Source: Bacillota bacterium
GTDB taxonomy: Bacteria; Bacillota; Limnochordia; DTU087
Assembly (NCBI GenBank): GCA_012798695.1
Contig: JAAZMR010000028.1
Coordinates: 117,142 to 181,141, forward strand
DNA: 64,000 nt
Direction of reading: 5' to 3'
Positions within the stretch are counted from its first letter, which is position 1. Each line of letters opens with the position of its first letter. Below the pieces are notes generated by a model, which did no database searches, had not been told where the DNA came from, and was given only the letters and a program-made list of their open reading frames with translations. The translations under genes were made by a program, and so were the position numbers. This document shows, one piece after another, positions 51,428 through 62,003 of this stretch.

Positions 51428-52693
51428 ATGGTGCAAAAACGCCGCCCATGCGTACGTTTGATTCTTGTGGCTCTAGCAGCTTTTCTTGTAGGTGGACTAG
51501 TCTCAACCATTGTTCTACCATACAGTTCAATATCTGCTAAACCACAGACCGAACCAGCACTTGTGACAAGTGAGCCCCAAGACGTCACCGTATCTACAGA
51601 TACGCGATTGCTGCCGGGGATGAACCCTTACCTGATTGCCGATGTGGCTGAACAGGTGAGCCCAGCAGTAGTGTTTATTTCAGTAGAATGGCCGCCGGTA
51701 CAGGCCCCAACCAATCCCTTTGCTGAGGATCCGTTTTTCCGATATTTCTTTGGTGAGTTCTTTCCTTTCCCCGGTGTACCGGGAGACACTGTGCCTCGTT
51801 CAGTTGGTACCGGGTTCATCATTGATGAGAAAGGCTACATCCTGACCAACCAACATGTTGTAGGCGATATGGGAGAAGACCAAAGCATTAAGGTGCGGAT
51901 TACGACAGCGGATTATTCCGGCGAAGTAGAGGCCAAGCTGCTGGGGGCAGATTATAAGCTTGACTTAGCAGTACTGCAGATCGAAAAACCCGAAGAGTTA
52001 GCCCAATTACCAGTAGTCCACTTAGGCGATTCTGATAAGAGTCGACCTGGTGAATGGGTGGTGGCGATCGGCAATCCCTATGGAGAACAGTTAGAACACA
52101 CTGTAACTATAGGTGTGCTCAGTGCTAAGGGGCGTCAGATAACCATACCGGATACCGAAAAACGCGTCTACAAAGTATATGAAAACCTAATGCAGACAGA
52201 TGCGGCCATTAACCCTGGCAATAGTGGTGGGCCACTCATTAACATTGAGGGCGAAGTCATTGGCATTAACACAGCTGTCAATGTGGCGGCACAAGGTATA
52301 GGTTTTGCGATACCAATCAATACCGCCAAAGATGTTGTAAACGAACTGATTGAAAAGGGAGAAATCACCCGTGAGGTGGTTCCCAAACCATGGATAGGCG
52401 TCTATTATGATGAGATTACTCCAGAAGCGGCTCAGTATTTCAGATTACGAGATACTGATGGTGTCATGCTGCTGGAGATAATCCCCAACAGCCCAGCTCA
52501 TAAAGCCGGCCTGAGAACCTATGATATTGTCCGTAAGGTGGGAGAAAAAACGATCACCGGTAAGGAAGACTTCAAACAAGCCATACAAGAGCTTCAGCCA
52601 GGGGAGAATACGGTGTTCATCGTCATGCGTAGTGGCGGCACCCATCTGGTACCAGTCGAGGTGGGCAATCAACCAGATGAATACCGATACTAG
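51428..52693 (+). CDS. htrA: HtrA/DegP-family trypsin-like serine protease with PDZ domain
   Basis: GTGFIIDEKGYILTNQHVV, AINPGNSGGPLIN, C-terminal PDZ (GLRTYDIVRKVGEKTITGKEDF). Confidence 0.93.
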   Translation: MVQKRRPCVRLILVALAAFLVGGLVSTIVLPYSSISAKPQTEPALVTSEPQDVTVSTDTRLLPGMNPYLIADVAEQVSPAVVFISVEWPPVQAPTNPFAEDPFFRYFFGEFFPFPGVPGDTVPRSVGTGFIIDEKGYILTNQHVVGDMGEDQSIKVRITTADYSGEVEAKLLGADYKLDLAVLQIEKPEELAQLPVVHLGDSDKSRPGEWVVAIGNPYGEQLEHTVTIGVLSAKGRQITIPDTEKRVYKVYENLMQTDAAINPGNSGGPLINIEGEVIGINTAVNVAAQGIGFAIPINTAKDVVNELIEKGEITREVVPKPWIGVYYDEITPEAAQYFRLRDTDGVMLLEIIPNSPAHKAGLRTYDIVRKVGEKTITGKEDFKQAIQELQPGENTVFIVMRSGGTHLVPVEVGNQPDEYRY

Positions 52694-52710
52694 AGCCAAA
52701 TAAGCTATGT

Positions 52711-52755
52711 AAAAGAGGTGTTCCACCCTACTTGAGGATGGAATACCTCTTTTTT
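52711..52755. terminator. Bidirectional terminator between htrA and folB
   Basis: AAAAGAGGTGTTCCA ... TGGAATACCTCTTTTTT between convergent genes. Confidence 0.85.
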
Positions 52756-53110
52756 AACGTGTCTTGACTATCTCCGCCTCGATATAATCCAAGAGCCCAC
52801 CTACGGGAGCCCGCGGGTTGCGCACTCGTACTACTACTTGCTCTACTTCATAGGCATCGAGTATCTGGTCGGCGATGGCATTAGCTAGGCCTTCTAGAAG
52901 ACTAAACTCCTGCTCTTCTACGAAGTCTTTCACAATTGTATAGACATCCACATAGTTAATGCCTAGCTCCACATCATCAGCTCGAGCTGCTGCGCCAAAG
53001 TCACCATGTAATTCAACATCGACTTCAATGCGTTGTCCTACTTCCTTCTCGGCGGCAAATACACCATGATAACCATAGAAAGCCATATTCTTAAATACTA
53101 GTTTACCCAC
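52754..53110 (-). CDS. folB: Dihydroneopterin aldolase
   Basis: FKNMAFYGYHGVFAAEKEVGQRIEVDVEL; VVVRVRNPRAPVGG. Confidence 0.92.
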   Translation of the reverse strand: MGKLVFKNMAFYGYHGVFAAEKEVGQRIEVDVELHGDFGAAARADDVELGINYVDVYTIVKDFVEEQEFSLLEGLANAIADQILDAYEVEQVVVRVRNPRAPVGGLLDYIEAEIVKTR

Positions 53111-53249
53111 TGCTGGATAACCTCCCGGCTCCGTAGCGTTCTGGAGTGTTCTTTATTTTCCCCCACTGAAGCATGGCCTAACCCTGTACTGGCGGTGATA
53201 ACACTTACTACTTATACGCCCATAGAGTCTTATCCTCCTACAAGGCAAG

Positions 53250-53292
53250 AGAAAACGCCAAGGGAATGAAGCTAATTCTCCCCTCGGCGTTC
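53250..53292 (-). terminator. Intrinsic terminator downstream of ftsH
   Basis: Minus strand AACGCC-G-AGGG ... CCCT-T-GGCGTT then TTCTCT. Confidence 0.6.
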
Positions 53293-53309
53293 CATCGATC
53301 ACCAAACCA

Positions 53310-55265
53310 TTACTCTAGATTCACCACCGGCTTGGGCTGTTTGCGATCAAAGGTACCTTCAGACCGCTTGTTGGAACTCTGCTCATCAGTACGGACTGCA
53401 GCCACACCCTCTTGTTGTTTGCTAGGTGAGACCACGACCCGGTCATCGTCGATCGCATATGGCCGGTATTCATCTCCCATGATCGCTTGAAAATCGTCTC
53501 TATCTAGGGTCTCATGTTCCAGTAGTCCTTCAACAACGTCCCCTAGCTTATCCTTATGGGTATTCAAAATCTCCTTGGCCCGATCATAGGCGTCTTCCAC
53601 GAATCGACGGACCTCTCTATCGATGGCAGCAGCCACTTCTTCACTATAGTTGCGTTCCCGGGATATGTCCCGACCCAGGAAAATCGTCTCTTCATGCTGT
53701 CTGCCAAAGGTAAGTGGTCCGAGTTCCTCACTCATGCCCCATTCAGTCACCATCTGGCGAGCCCGCTTCGTGGCCCTCTCCAGGTCATTTTGGGCACCAG
53801 TGCTGATTTCATCGAAGGCCAGTTCCTCTGCGGCCCGACCACCTAAAAGGTGGGTAAGCTCATCAATCAACTCCGATTTGGTCACCACATATCGGTCCTC
53901 AGTGGGCAAGGTCATCGTATAACCACCAGCCATCCCTCGACCAATTATGCTGACCTTATGCACAGGGTCAGAGTGGGGCAAGTAGTTCGCAACTACTGCA
54001 TGGCCTGCTTCATGGTAAGCAAATACCTTTTTATCCCGTTCCGTAAGCACTCGCCGCTGGCGCTCTGGCCCCATAATAATTCGATCAACAGCCTCTTCGC
54101 AATCGCTCATCAGTATCTTCCGGCGGTTGCCCCTGGCAGTCAGGATCGCTGCTTCATTCATCAGATTCTCCAAATCCGCGCCACTGAATCCAGGTGTCCG
54201 GCGAGCCAATACCCTTAGATCCACGTCATCAGCTAAAGGCTTATTGCGACTGTGGACTTTGAGTATCTCCTCTCTCCCCAGTACATCCGGTCGATCAACC
54301 AAGACCTTCCGGTCAAACCGTCCCGGGCGCAGCAAGGCCGGATCCAGTACATCCGGTCGGTTAGTAGCTGCCATGATGATCACTCCGGAATTAGGTTCAA
54401 ACCCGTCCATCTCTACCAGCAGTTGGTTAAGAGTCTGCTCTCGCTCATCATGGCCGCCGCCTAATCCGGCACCTCGGTGACGTCCTACGGCATCCAATTC
54501 ATCCACGAAAACGATACAAGGAGAGTTCTTCTTAGCGCTATCAAACATATCCCTTACACGAGCAGCACCGACTCCCACAAACATCTCCACAAAATCGGAT
54601 CCACTAATACTAAAGAACGGAACTCCTGCTTCACCGGCGACTGCCCTGGCCAGCAGAGTTTTTCCTGTACCCGGCGGGCCGACCAGAAGAACGCCTTTTG
54701 GCACCGCCGCACCTACATCCTGAAACTTTTTGGGATGCTTCAAGAACTCAACAATCTCCCTAAGCTCCTGTTTAGCTTCATCAAGGCCAGCCACATCACT
54801 AAACCGTACCTTGATCCTATCCTCGGTATGCAGCTTGGCACGGCTCTTGCCGAAGGACATAGCCCGATTATTGCCTCCCTGCATTTGATTGAGAATAAAT
54901 AACCAGATACCTACAAATACAACCAAAGTAATGACATTTGGCAAAAGTGCTAACCACCAAGGTGTTGGCGGGTTGGGTTCTGCTCTCAGCTTAACATTGT
55001 GTTCCATCATCAAGTCTGCCAGATCTGGCATCTTGCCCATGGGTACTATGGTGGCAAATCTGGTGCCATCCTTTAGAACGCCTTCTACCGTTTGCTCACC
55101 AATCATCCGAGCAGAATCTACATATCCTTGTTCCACCCTAGTGACGAAATCGCCGTACCCCAGCTCCCGTTGGGTCTCTGCACCGGGATACAAGCTACTG
55201 ACGATGGATATTGCAATAATAGCAATCAGCAGGTAGAGACTAATACCCCGCAGAAATCTGTTCAA
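53310..55265 (-). CDS. ftsH: ATP-dependent zinc metalloprotease FtsH
   Basis: [48 protein letters not shown] zinc motif. Confidence 0.97.
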   Translation of the reverse strand: MNRFLRGISLYLLIAIIAISIVSSLYPGAETQRELGYGDFVTRVEQGYVDSARMIGEQTVEGVLKDGTRFATIVPMGKMPDLADLMMEHNVKLRAEPNPPTPWWLALLPNVITLVVFVGIWLFILNQMQGGNNRAMSFGKSRAKLHTEDRIKVRFSDVAGLDEAKQELREIVEFLKHPKKFQDVGAAVPKGVLLVGPPGTGKTLLARAVAGEAGVPFFSISGSDFVEMFVGVGAARVRDMFDSAKKNSPCIVFVDELDAVGRHRGAGLGGGHDEREQTLNQLLVEMDGFEPNSGVIIMAATNRPDVLDPALLRPGRFDRKVLVDRPDVLGREEILKVHSRNKPLADDVDLRVLARRTPGFSGADLENLMNEAAILTARGNRRKILMSDCEEAVDRIIMGPERQRRVLTERDKKVFAYHEAGHAVVANYLPHSDPVHKVSIIGRGMAGGYTMTLPTEDRYVVTKSELIDELTHLLGGRAAEELAFDEISTGAQNDLERATKRARQMVTEWGMSEELGPLTFGRQHEETIFLGRDISRERNYSEEVAAAIDREVRRFVEDAYDRAKEILNTHKDKLGDVVEGLLEHETLDRDDFQAIMGDEYRPYAIDDDRVVVSPSKQQEGVAAVRTDEQSSNKRSEGTFDRKQPKPVVNLE

Positions 55266-55497
55266 AATGTGTCCTCCCCTCAGACTAACATAAAGAAATG
55301 GGGCCCGCGATCAGCGGCCCTCGCCTCAATCATCCCAGCAGTCTACAAAGCCTGAAAAAGGCAGATAAGTCCACTCCTTCACAGCATATCATTATATCAT
55401 AAAGATAAGGCCTTTACAACTGAATCTTGAAGAAATGCTTGTTGCCAAACCATCGACTGCTGCTCCCTAAAATACCCCAAACCCCCTATCCCGGGGC

Positions 55498-57003
55498 CTA
55501 GATTGAGCCGAGATTGGGCTGCTGAGTTTCAGCCTTCTCTACAGTAATCCGCAATACCTGCTGTGTTTTTTCGGTAATGCGCGTCCGATTAGCTTGATGT
55601 AATCCGACTACAGCTAGGATGCCCTTGGCATCAACTATACATGGTATCTGATCCCGACATCCTCTCGGGATTTTTTCATCGACAAACAGATCCTGCAACT
55701 TCTTAGAACCCGACATACCCAATGGCTGAAATCGGTCCCCCGGCCGCCGGCTGCGCACGTACAAAGGCAACTCCAGGGAGGCTAGATCCATGTCTGCCCA
55801 CCAAACCCCTAGCTCTTGCCATATGTTCCGCGGCTGTAAAGGGCTATCCTCTTTCCACCAAGCCGGTATTGTCGATAATATTTCCGTGTGAATCAAAAGG
55901 TTTGACTCTTCTACCATTGTACGGGAACCTAGTGGTAGGATGCAAGGGGACAACCCTTTCTCCTGTTTGATTTTTACCCTTCGAGCGAGAATCAAAACCT
56001 CATCCTGCAAGAATGCATCAATATTGCCGGGCAAAGTCCACCGCCAGCTGGGTGAATTCCCCTGAATGCATTTTTCCAGATGTTCCAAGCTAGCACCGGG
56101 CAGCCCTTGTTCTCGATGACTTACCCGACAATAAGCATGGTCGATCACTCGCTTGCGCAAAGCTGTAGGCAAAGCAAGCATTACCGGTAGGCTCAGCGCG
56201 ATTCGGCCTGAAGTTGAGTCAGTGACCGATTGTTCATAAGCTTCTATAGACAGCTTCTCCAAAAGTTGCCAGTCTTCTGATAAGATAGCAGCAGTGCGCA
56301 TCAAACCTGGTACTACGGCTGGATTCAGCTGTTTCATACGGGGTATGATTTCCCAACGGATATAATTGCGGCGGTATTCTGTGCTAAGGTTTGTGGCATC
56401 TTCCCGCCAGGGCAGGTCGTGGGATTGACAATATGCTTCGAGCCTCCATTTTTCCAGCTCAATCAAAGGTCTGATCACCCTATCTCTCACCGATGGCATA
56501 CCTGCCAAGCCCCGCAGCCCAGCACCCCTGATCAAGTTCATCAATACCGTCTCCGCCTGATCATCACCATGATGCCCCAAGGCAATGCGCTGGGCTTCTA
56601 CCTGATCCGCCAAGCGCTCATATAGCCCATAGCGGGCTATACGTCCTGCTTCCTCCTCAGTCAGACCGGTTGCACGTGCTCGCGCGGGAATATCCAGGGT
56701 TTCAACAAATACGGGAATCCCCAACTTCTCACCCACTGCTTCTACCAACTGGGCATCCTTGTCGGCTGCTTCGCCCCGAATACCATGATTGAGATGCGCG
56801 ATGTAAAGGCGTAGTTCCCATTCCTTCTGCAACCGCCACAAGACATGCAAAAGTGCCGTCGAGTCTATCCCTCCGGAAACACCTACGACGACACCATCTC
56901 GGGGCTTTAGCATATTATAACGCCTAATGGTCTTTACTACATCGAGGAGTATGTCAAATTGAGGGTTAGCAAAGGCTCCTCCCATGGTTATCCTCACCAT
57001 CAT
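55498..57003 (-). CDS. tilS: tRNA(Ile)-lysidine synthetase
   Basis: VVGVSGGIDSTALLHVLWRL; GHHGDDQAETVLMNLIRG; start may be ATG at 56985. Confidence 0.95.
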   Translation of the reverse strand: MMVRITMGGAFANPQFDILLDVVKTIRRYNMLKPRDGVVVGVSGGIDSTALLHVLWRLQKEWELRLYIAHLNHGIRGEAADKDAQLVEAVGEKLGIPVFVETLDIPARARATGLTEEEAGRIARYGLYERLADQVEAQRIALGHHGDDQAETVLMNLIRGAGLRGLAGMPSVRDRVIRPLIELEKWRLEAYCQSHDLPWREDATNLSTEYRRNYIRWEIIPRMKQLNPAVVPGLMRTAAILSEDWQLLEKLSIEAYEQSVTDSTSGRIALSLPVMLALPTALRKRVIDHAYCRVSHREQGLPGASLEHLEKCIQGNSPSWRWTLPGNIDAFLQDEVLILARRVKIKQEKGLSPCILPLGSRTMVEESNLLIHTEILSTIPAWWKEDSPLQPRNIWQELGVWWADMDLASLELPLYVRSRRPGDRFQPLGMSGSKKLQDLFVDEKIPRGCRDQIPCIVDAKGILAVVGLHQANRTRITEKTQQVLRITVEKAETQQPNLGSI

Positions 57004-57115
57004 CTGGAAGCTAATATTAGTCTAATGTCCCCTGCTTCCTCTTATTTCATTCCCCTCTATGCCGATGATTTCCTGCCACCCATGTTGCAGCTCCTTACTG
57101 CGCAAACCGCAGAAC

Positions 57116-59584
57116 TCAGGCTAGCTGGCGGTCATAGACCGGGATCTCATTAATGCCGGCCTCTTCCACGACATCCCCAGTACCAGTTCGCTTGCGTAAC
57201 ACCACACCCACCACTGTCATGTCGTCTTTAACCTCCCCTCCGGCAGCTGCTCGGGCATCTTCGACGATGAGGCTGGTAATAGTCTTCAAATCACGGTGAG
57301 GTGCTCTGCGGACGATGCGATTCAGCCATTCCTCATTCAGACCGGAGTATCCGTTGAGTATGCCATCGGTCATCATGAGGAGAATATCTCCATGCCGCCA
57401 AATCCTGATTTGTGGCTCCATCTCTACATTATTGAGAATACCTATGGGCAGCGTATTGGAGCGAACTACATCGATCCCACTGCTCCTGATCAGAAAACTT
57501 GGTGATGCGCCGATCTTGATGAATTCCAGCTCACCCGTATACAGGTCTGCAATCACTAGATCCACAGTGGCAAAAACCTCGTCTGCTGATCGCAAGAGCA
57601 GTACTGTATTGACAGTCCGCACCGCGAATTCCTCATCGAATCCGGCCTGCATCAGTTGTTTCAACATGGCTATGGTGGCAGTGCTCTCCAAGGCGGCCCT
57701 TGTCCCATGACCCATTCCGTCACTCAAGACGATGGCCAATTTCCCATCTCGGAGCCATACCTCTGAATGGGTATCTCCGGAAACGAAGCTGCCATCCTTG
57801 GCTACCTTCGCCGCCTCAATTTGCACATTATATGCCCGCTCAGGCAAGAGCACGAACTGGCAGCGGGCCCTGGGCAATATGTCTGTACACTCTCTCGTCC
57901 AGACGGAATACTTCTGTCCCAAAAGCCTCGAAACTATAACAGCTACCTTATCGCGGCAGGCTTGAATACCGCCACAGTGCTCCATCCGAATATAGATTTC
58001 CGGCTTACCTCCAGGGGTTTTGATTACTCGCAGAGAATCCAAAGGTACCCGTTGGCGGGTCAGGACCGTTCTTAGCTGTAGTTCCCATTCCTCACTGAAT
58101 TCCACATCCAATTCCATCTGGGTGGCAAAAGAGCGCATGATCTGAGAAAGGCCTTCCAACTGATTGGTGACTACTTCCTGACTCTCCTGTAAACGTCTTA
58201 GCCAAAATCTTTCCAAACGCATCATTTCAGTAACGGAATTGATGCTGGTGGTCAACTGATAGGGCTGCATGCAGTATTTGACGATCTCTTCAGGGAGGTC
58301 AGCAAACTGAATACGCGTGTTTATCTCTGCTATCGCCAAGAGGTCAACCATATCCCAATAGGTCTGATGGAAGCGATCTTCCCAGCAGGTACGAAAACCG
58401 GGACAGTCACTGCACGTTTTCCTAGTCAGAGACATGAGAAATTCATCATACCCGCGATCCGGCAGCTCTGGCCGACGGGGGATCTGAGTAAATGTGGCAG
58501 ATAATTCCTCAAATACCCGAGCGAAATCGTCCAATCGCTGATTCAGCATTTCTCGCAGCCGCTTGTTGGTCATCTCTTGGTTATGGCGCTGCTCTTTGGT
58601 ATGGGGAATACTGCGGGCTGCTCTCCGCAAAAATCTGGTGGGTACCAGAGAGAAACAGATTACCCCTACCGCCGATAGGGTCCAACGGGCAAATAAGCTG
58701 GCTGGCTCCAGGATAAACAAGGGCAGCAATAGATTAACGGTTACGAAAGCAAAGCAAATGCCGAGCTTGCGATATCCGGCTCCCAGGCCGATAAACAGCC
58801 CAAACACACCATATAGTCCAATCGACAGCAAATTACCACTGGTCAATGCGGTGAAGAAGCCCAGCAGCATACCTGCTGTGACTCCAACAACTAGCCCGCC
58901 AACATGGGTGGCTATCATCAGTAAAATGATCCCTACCAGCTCCTGCAGATGCAAGTTTCTCATATATGTATTGGTCAGCCCCAATAGGATCCCCACAAAA
59001 ACCAGGCTCAGGGCAACTAGCTCGGGATATGTCAGGGGGGCACCGACACGCTTCTTAGAAAGGTTAATCAGAGGTGTAAACAGGTTGCCTAGTGCCCAAA
59101 TAGCGACCAGGGTAGGCAACCAGAGGATAAATTCAGGCACCAACCAAGGAGCTAGTAGGAGCAGAGGAGGCACCAGTAAAACCGCGATGATAGCTAAGAC
59201 GTTATTGTACCCCAGGGACATTTTGCGACCCATAGGCCAGCTGACGATCCAGCAAGCAATTGTGCCAACCAACCCCCAATACTGGGCTGCCCCAGTTGGC
59301 AGCCGCGCGGCCATGCCATAAGATACGCATAATAGGATCACAAAACCGGCCAATGGGCCGTTGCGCTCCAGCATCACCGCAAACAAAGCCAGGCCAAATG
59401 GGTGAACCCCTGGAACCAAAGGGGCCCTGCCTAATAAATAGGCCACTAGACTAAAGATAGCCATCCTGCCGTGGATCGCCGCCATGACCATGTTGCGCAT
59501 CCAAACCCACATAAGGCGACCGAATCGCCCGAGTTTGGCCCCGATCCGCAGCCCACGGCCTCGGCTCTTCAGTTCACGTTTCAT
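57116..59584 (-). CDS. spoIIE: Stage II sporulation protein E (PP2C phosphatase)
   Basis: Multi-TM N-domain, C-terminal SpoIIE phosphatase (LSDGMGHGTRAALESTATIAMLKQLMQAGFDEEFAVRTVN); start at ATG 59584 preferred. Confidence 0.95.
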   Translation of the reverse strand: MKRELKSRGRGLRIGAKLGRFGRLMWVWMRNMVMAAIHGRMAIFSLVAYLLGRAPLVPGVHPFGLALFAVMLERNGPLAGFVILLCVSYGMAARLPTGAAQYWGLVGTIACWIVSWPMGRKMSLGYNNVLAIIAVLLVPPLLLLAPWLVPEFILWLPTLVAIWALGNLFTPLINLSKKRVGAPLTYPELVALSLVFVGILLGLTNTYMRNLHLQELVGIILLMIATHVGGLVVGVTAGMLLGFFTALTSGNLLSIGLYGVFGLFIGLGAGYRKLGICFAFVTVNLLLPLFILEPASLFARWTLSAVGVICFSLVPTRFLRRAARSIPHTKEQRHNQEMTNKRLREMLNQRLDDFARVFEELSATFTQIPRRPELPDRGYDEFLMSLTRKTCSDCPGFRTCWEDRFHQTYWDMVDLLAIAEINTRIQFADLPEEIVKYCMQPYQLTTSINSVTEMMRLERFWLRRLQESQEVVTNQLEGLSQIMRSFATQMELDVEFSEEWELQLRTVLTRQRVPLDSLRVIKTPGGKPEIYIRMEHCGGIQACRDKVAVIVSRLLGQKYSVWTRECTDILPRARCQFVLLPERAYNVQIEAAKVAKDGSFVSGDTHSEVWLRDGKLAIVLSDGMGHGTRAALESTATIAMLKQLMQAGFDEEFAVRTVNTVLLLRSADEVFATVDLVIADLYTGELEFIKIGASPSFLIRSSGIDVVRSNTLPIGILNNVEMEPQIRIWRHGDILLMMTDGILNGYSGLNEEWLNRIVRRAPHRDLKTITSLIVEDARAAAGGEVKDDMTVVGVVLRKRTGTGDVVEEAGINEIPVYDRQLA

Positions 59585-59642
59585 TGGCTTTCTTCCCTCT
59601 TTACTCTCACCTTTGGTACCATCTGGCAAAAGTATCACTGTC

Positions 59643-59676
59643 ATTATACCTGCTCAGACAGGTTGTCCATGTCGAA
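59643..59676 (-). promoter_or_regulatory. Predicted Spo0A-controlled SigA promoter of spoIIE
   Basis: Minus strand TTCGACA (= TGTCGAA 0A box) with -35 TCGACA, 21-bp spacer, TATAAT. Confidence 0.65.
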
Positions 59677-59849
59677 CGGCTTAGATCTGAATTCTCAAGT
59701 TTTTCCCTCTCTTCTCTATTATTCTGGTATATTCCCTACACTTACAATACCATGTAGGTCGATACTAAATCTGGGCTGCCGAGCAGATGATCTTCCAGAA
59801 AAAACATGGCGATCTTAGGCCATGCTAGAGACTTAGCTTCATTTATCTA

Positions 59850-61289
59850 TCAGCCTCGCCTTAACCTACTCAGAGCCACGATCACTGCCACAAACTCCAA
59901 TCTACCCAACCACATGCCGGCTATCTGGGTAACTTTTAGAGTTGGGGCCATCTGTGGACCGGTAATCCCAACCGAGAGCCCCACAGTGCTCAAAGCTGAG
60001 GCAAACTCGACGCCCGCCTGAGCCAGAGGTACCCCATGCAGCATAAAAATGGTGGTGCCGGCGAGGAATGTGAGTACATATAGAAAGATGATCACCGCCA
60101 CATCCAGTAGTTCCTTATCTGATAAGGACTCTAACTCACCTTGTCGGTAAACAGCATGCCTCAGAACCACTCTCTCCGGATAGAGCCGATGGCGAACTGT
60201 CCAAACCGCCGCCTGCCAGAGAGCCACTAGGCGGGAAAGTTTGATACCTCCGGCAGTACCCCCCGTACCACCACCGGCTATCATGAGTAAGGTAAGGGCA
60301 AACAACGATAGATCGCTCCAGTGGGACAGACCCACAGTGCCAAATCCAGTGGTAGTACTTGCCGAAATTGCCTGAAAGGCAGCAATGCGCAGAGTGTGAG
60401 GTGAATTGCCGTACAAGACGCGGATTCCTAGATAGGTGAGTGGTATAAAAAGACCCAGCAAGATCAACAAGGCGGATATTTCGCTGTCTCGTAGGGCTCG
60501 CCAGCCTCTCTTTCGGTAGAAAGCATAATGAATCGCGAAATTGCTCGACCCCAGCAGCATCAACAAGGCTGTCACCAATTCCACTGAAACCTTGTCAAAA
60601 TAGCCAATGCTTTGCGTATGAGTGGAAAACCCACCGGCTGATAAGGCTGCCATGGCATGATTTATGCTATCGAAAAGACTCATTCCCACTAGTTTGTAAA
60701 GCCCTGTCCCGATTAATAGATAGAGACCATACATTTTCATAAACAGCCGAGTGGTATCTAAGATACTGGGAACCAGATGATCACTGCGCGCCTCTGCTTG
60801 GTACAGGCCAATTGCCTGAGGGCCGATCACTGCTGAAAGCATCAAGACGGCAAAGCCCGCACTCCCAAGATACTCCATGATGCTGCGCCACAAAAGGTAA
60901 ATGAGTGGAATGCCCTCTACCTGGGCAAACATGGTAAGCCCCGTCCCCGTCCACCCACTCATAGCTTCATATAGACTATCCAGCCAGAGCAGCTGACCCC
61001 CGAGCATGAAAGGCAGGCCTCCCAGCACCATGGCCAAAAGCCATCCCACACTCATGATCACAGCCGCTTCCTGTGAGGGCAGGGAATCATTGTCCGGTCC
61101 TGGCAAGATACGCCACAGGCTCCACCCTGCCAGGATACTGCCAATACCTGTACTCAAGAACGGTCCAGCATCACGCCAAGCAAGAGGTGTAAACAGAAAC
61201 ACCAAAAGTGGCGTGAGGAGAATCACCCCAATAGCAAGACTGAGCAGTCCCATATAGGACAGAATCCGTCGGTACTTCTGATTGGGCAC
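59850..61289 (-). CDS. trkH: Trk/Ktr-type potassium/sodium uptake membrane subunit (TrkH family)
   Basis: YEAMSGWTGTGLTMFAQVEG, ALSAGGFSTHTQSIGYF, SASTTTGFGTVG, four selectivity-filter-like repeats. Confidence 0.92.
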   Translation of the reverse strand: MPNQKYRRILSYMGLLSLAIGVILLTPLLVFLFTPLAWRDAGPFLSTGIGSILAGWSLWRILPGPDNDSLPSQEAAVIMSVGWLLAMVLGGLPFMLGGQLLWLDSLYEAMSGWTGTGLTMFAQVEGIPLIYLLWRSIMEYLGSAGFAVLMLSAVIGPQAIGLYQAEARSDHLVPSILDTTRLFMKMYGLYLLIGTGLYKLVGMSLFDSINHAMAALSAGGFSTHTQSIGYFDKVSVELVTALLMLLGSSNFAIHYAFYRKRGWRALRDSEISALLILLGLFIPLTYLGIRVLYGNSPHTLRIAAFQAISASTTTGFGTVGLSHWSDLSLFALTLLMIAGGGTGGTAGGIKLSRLVALWQAAVWTVRHRLYPERVVLRHAVYRQGELESLSDKELLDVAVIIFLYVLTFLAGTTIFMLHGVPLAQAGVEFASALSTVGLSVGITGPQMAPTLKVTQIAGMWLGRLEFVAVIVALSRLRRG

Positions 61290-61327
61290 GTCGGCAAAGC
61301 TCCCTTTCCCAGTTTCAATTTACTCAC

Positions 61328-61990
61328 TTAATGCCCTACCAGAGCTTTTTGCAGTTCGGCAGCCTGGTCTAGAGTGGAAATAGCTAGTACCCGGTCACCC
61401 GCATCAAATACGGTGTCTCCCCGAGGAATAATTACAGCCTCCCCCCTCAATACAGTGACCAAAACGCAGTTTCGAGGCAAGTTTGACGCTATACCTGCCA
61501 GCGATTTACCCACCGCCGGTGCATTATCTGGCAGGTTTACCTCGGCTATGGCCAGATTGCCCCGCTGAAAAGTCAGGAGGGTGCGGATGTCCTCTACTGA
61601 GACTTCCTGGTGAATCAGCTGAGCGATCACAGCCGTGCTGCTGACAGTCAGTGGTATGTTCAGGGCCCTAAAAACCGGCTCATTGCGGGGATTGTTGACT
61701 CTGGCTATGACCTTCGATACATGCAGGCGGTCCTGGACAATCTGGCTGGCAATCAGGTTAGCTTCATCCTTGCCGGTAGCTGCCACAAATACATCTGCTC
61801 GCCCAACCTGTGCATCTTCAAGGACCTTGAGCTTAACTATATCACCTGCTACTACAGTCACACCCAGATCCTCTGCCACCATCTCACATAGGCCCCGATC
61901 CTGTTCGATCAGGGTAATCTGATGATTATCCATCAGAGCTTTAGCCAGGTAATAGCCTACCTTCCCAGCACCGGCGATAACAATCTGCAC
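61328..61990 (-). CDS. TrkA/KtrA-type RCK protein (second of pair)
   Basis: VQIVIAGAGKVGYYLAKALMDNHQITLIEQD; GTG start at 61990 after GGGGG. Confidence 0.9.
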   Translation of the reverse strand: MQIVIAGAGKVGYYLAKALMDNHQITLIEQDRGLCEMVAEDLGVTVVAGDIVKLKVLEDAQVGRADVFVAATGKDEANLIASQIVQDRLHVSKVIARVNNPRNEPVFRALNIPLTVSSTAVIAQLIHQEVSVEDIRTLLTFQRGNLAIAEVNLPDNAPAVGKSLAGIASNLPRNCVLVTVLRGEAVIIPRGDTVFDAGDRVLAISTLDQAAELQKALVGH

Positions 61991-62003
61991 CTGTAAATAC
62001 CCC

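Noticed and set aside
54285-54362. Near-identical repeat GTACATCCGGTCG twice in 75 bp
   Set aside because: Lies in ftsH and encodes two RPDVL peptide motifs (TNRPDVLD and DRPDVLG); ordinary protein repeat.
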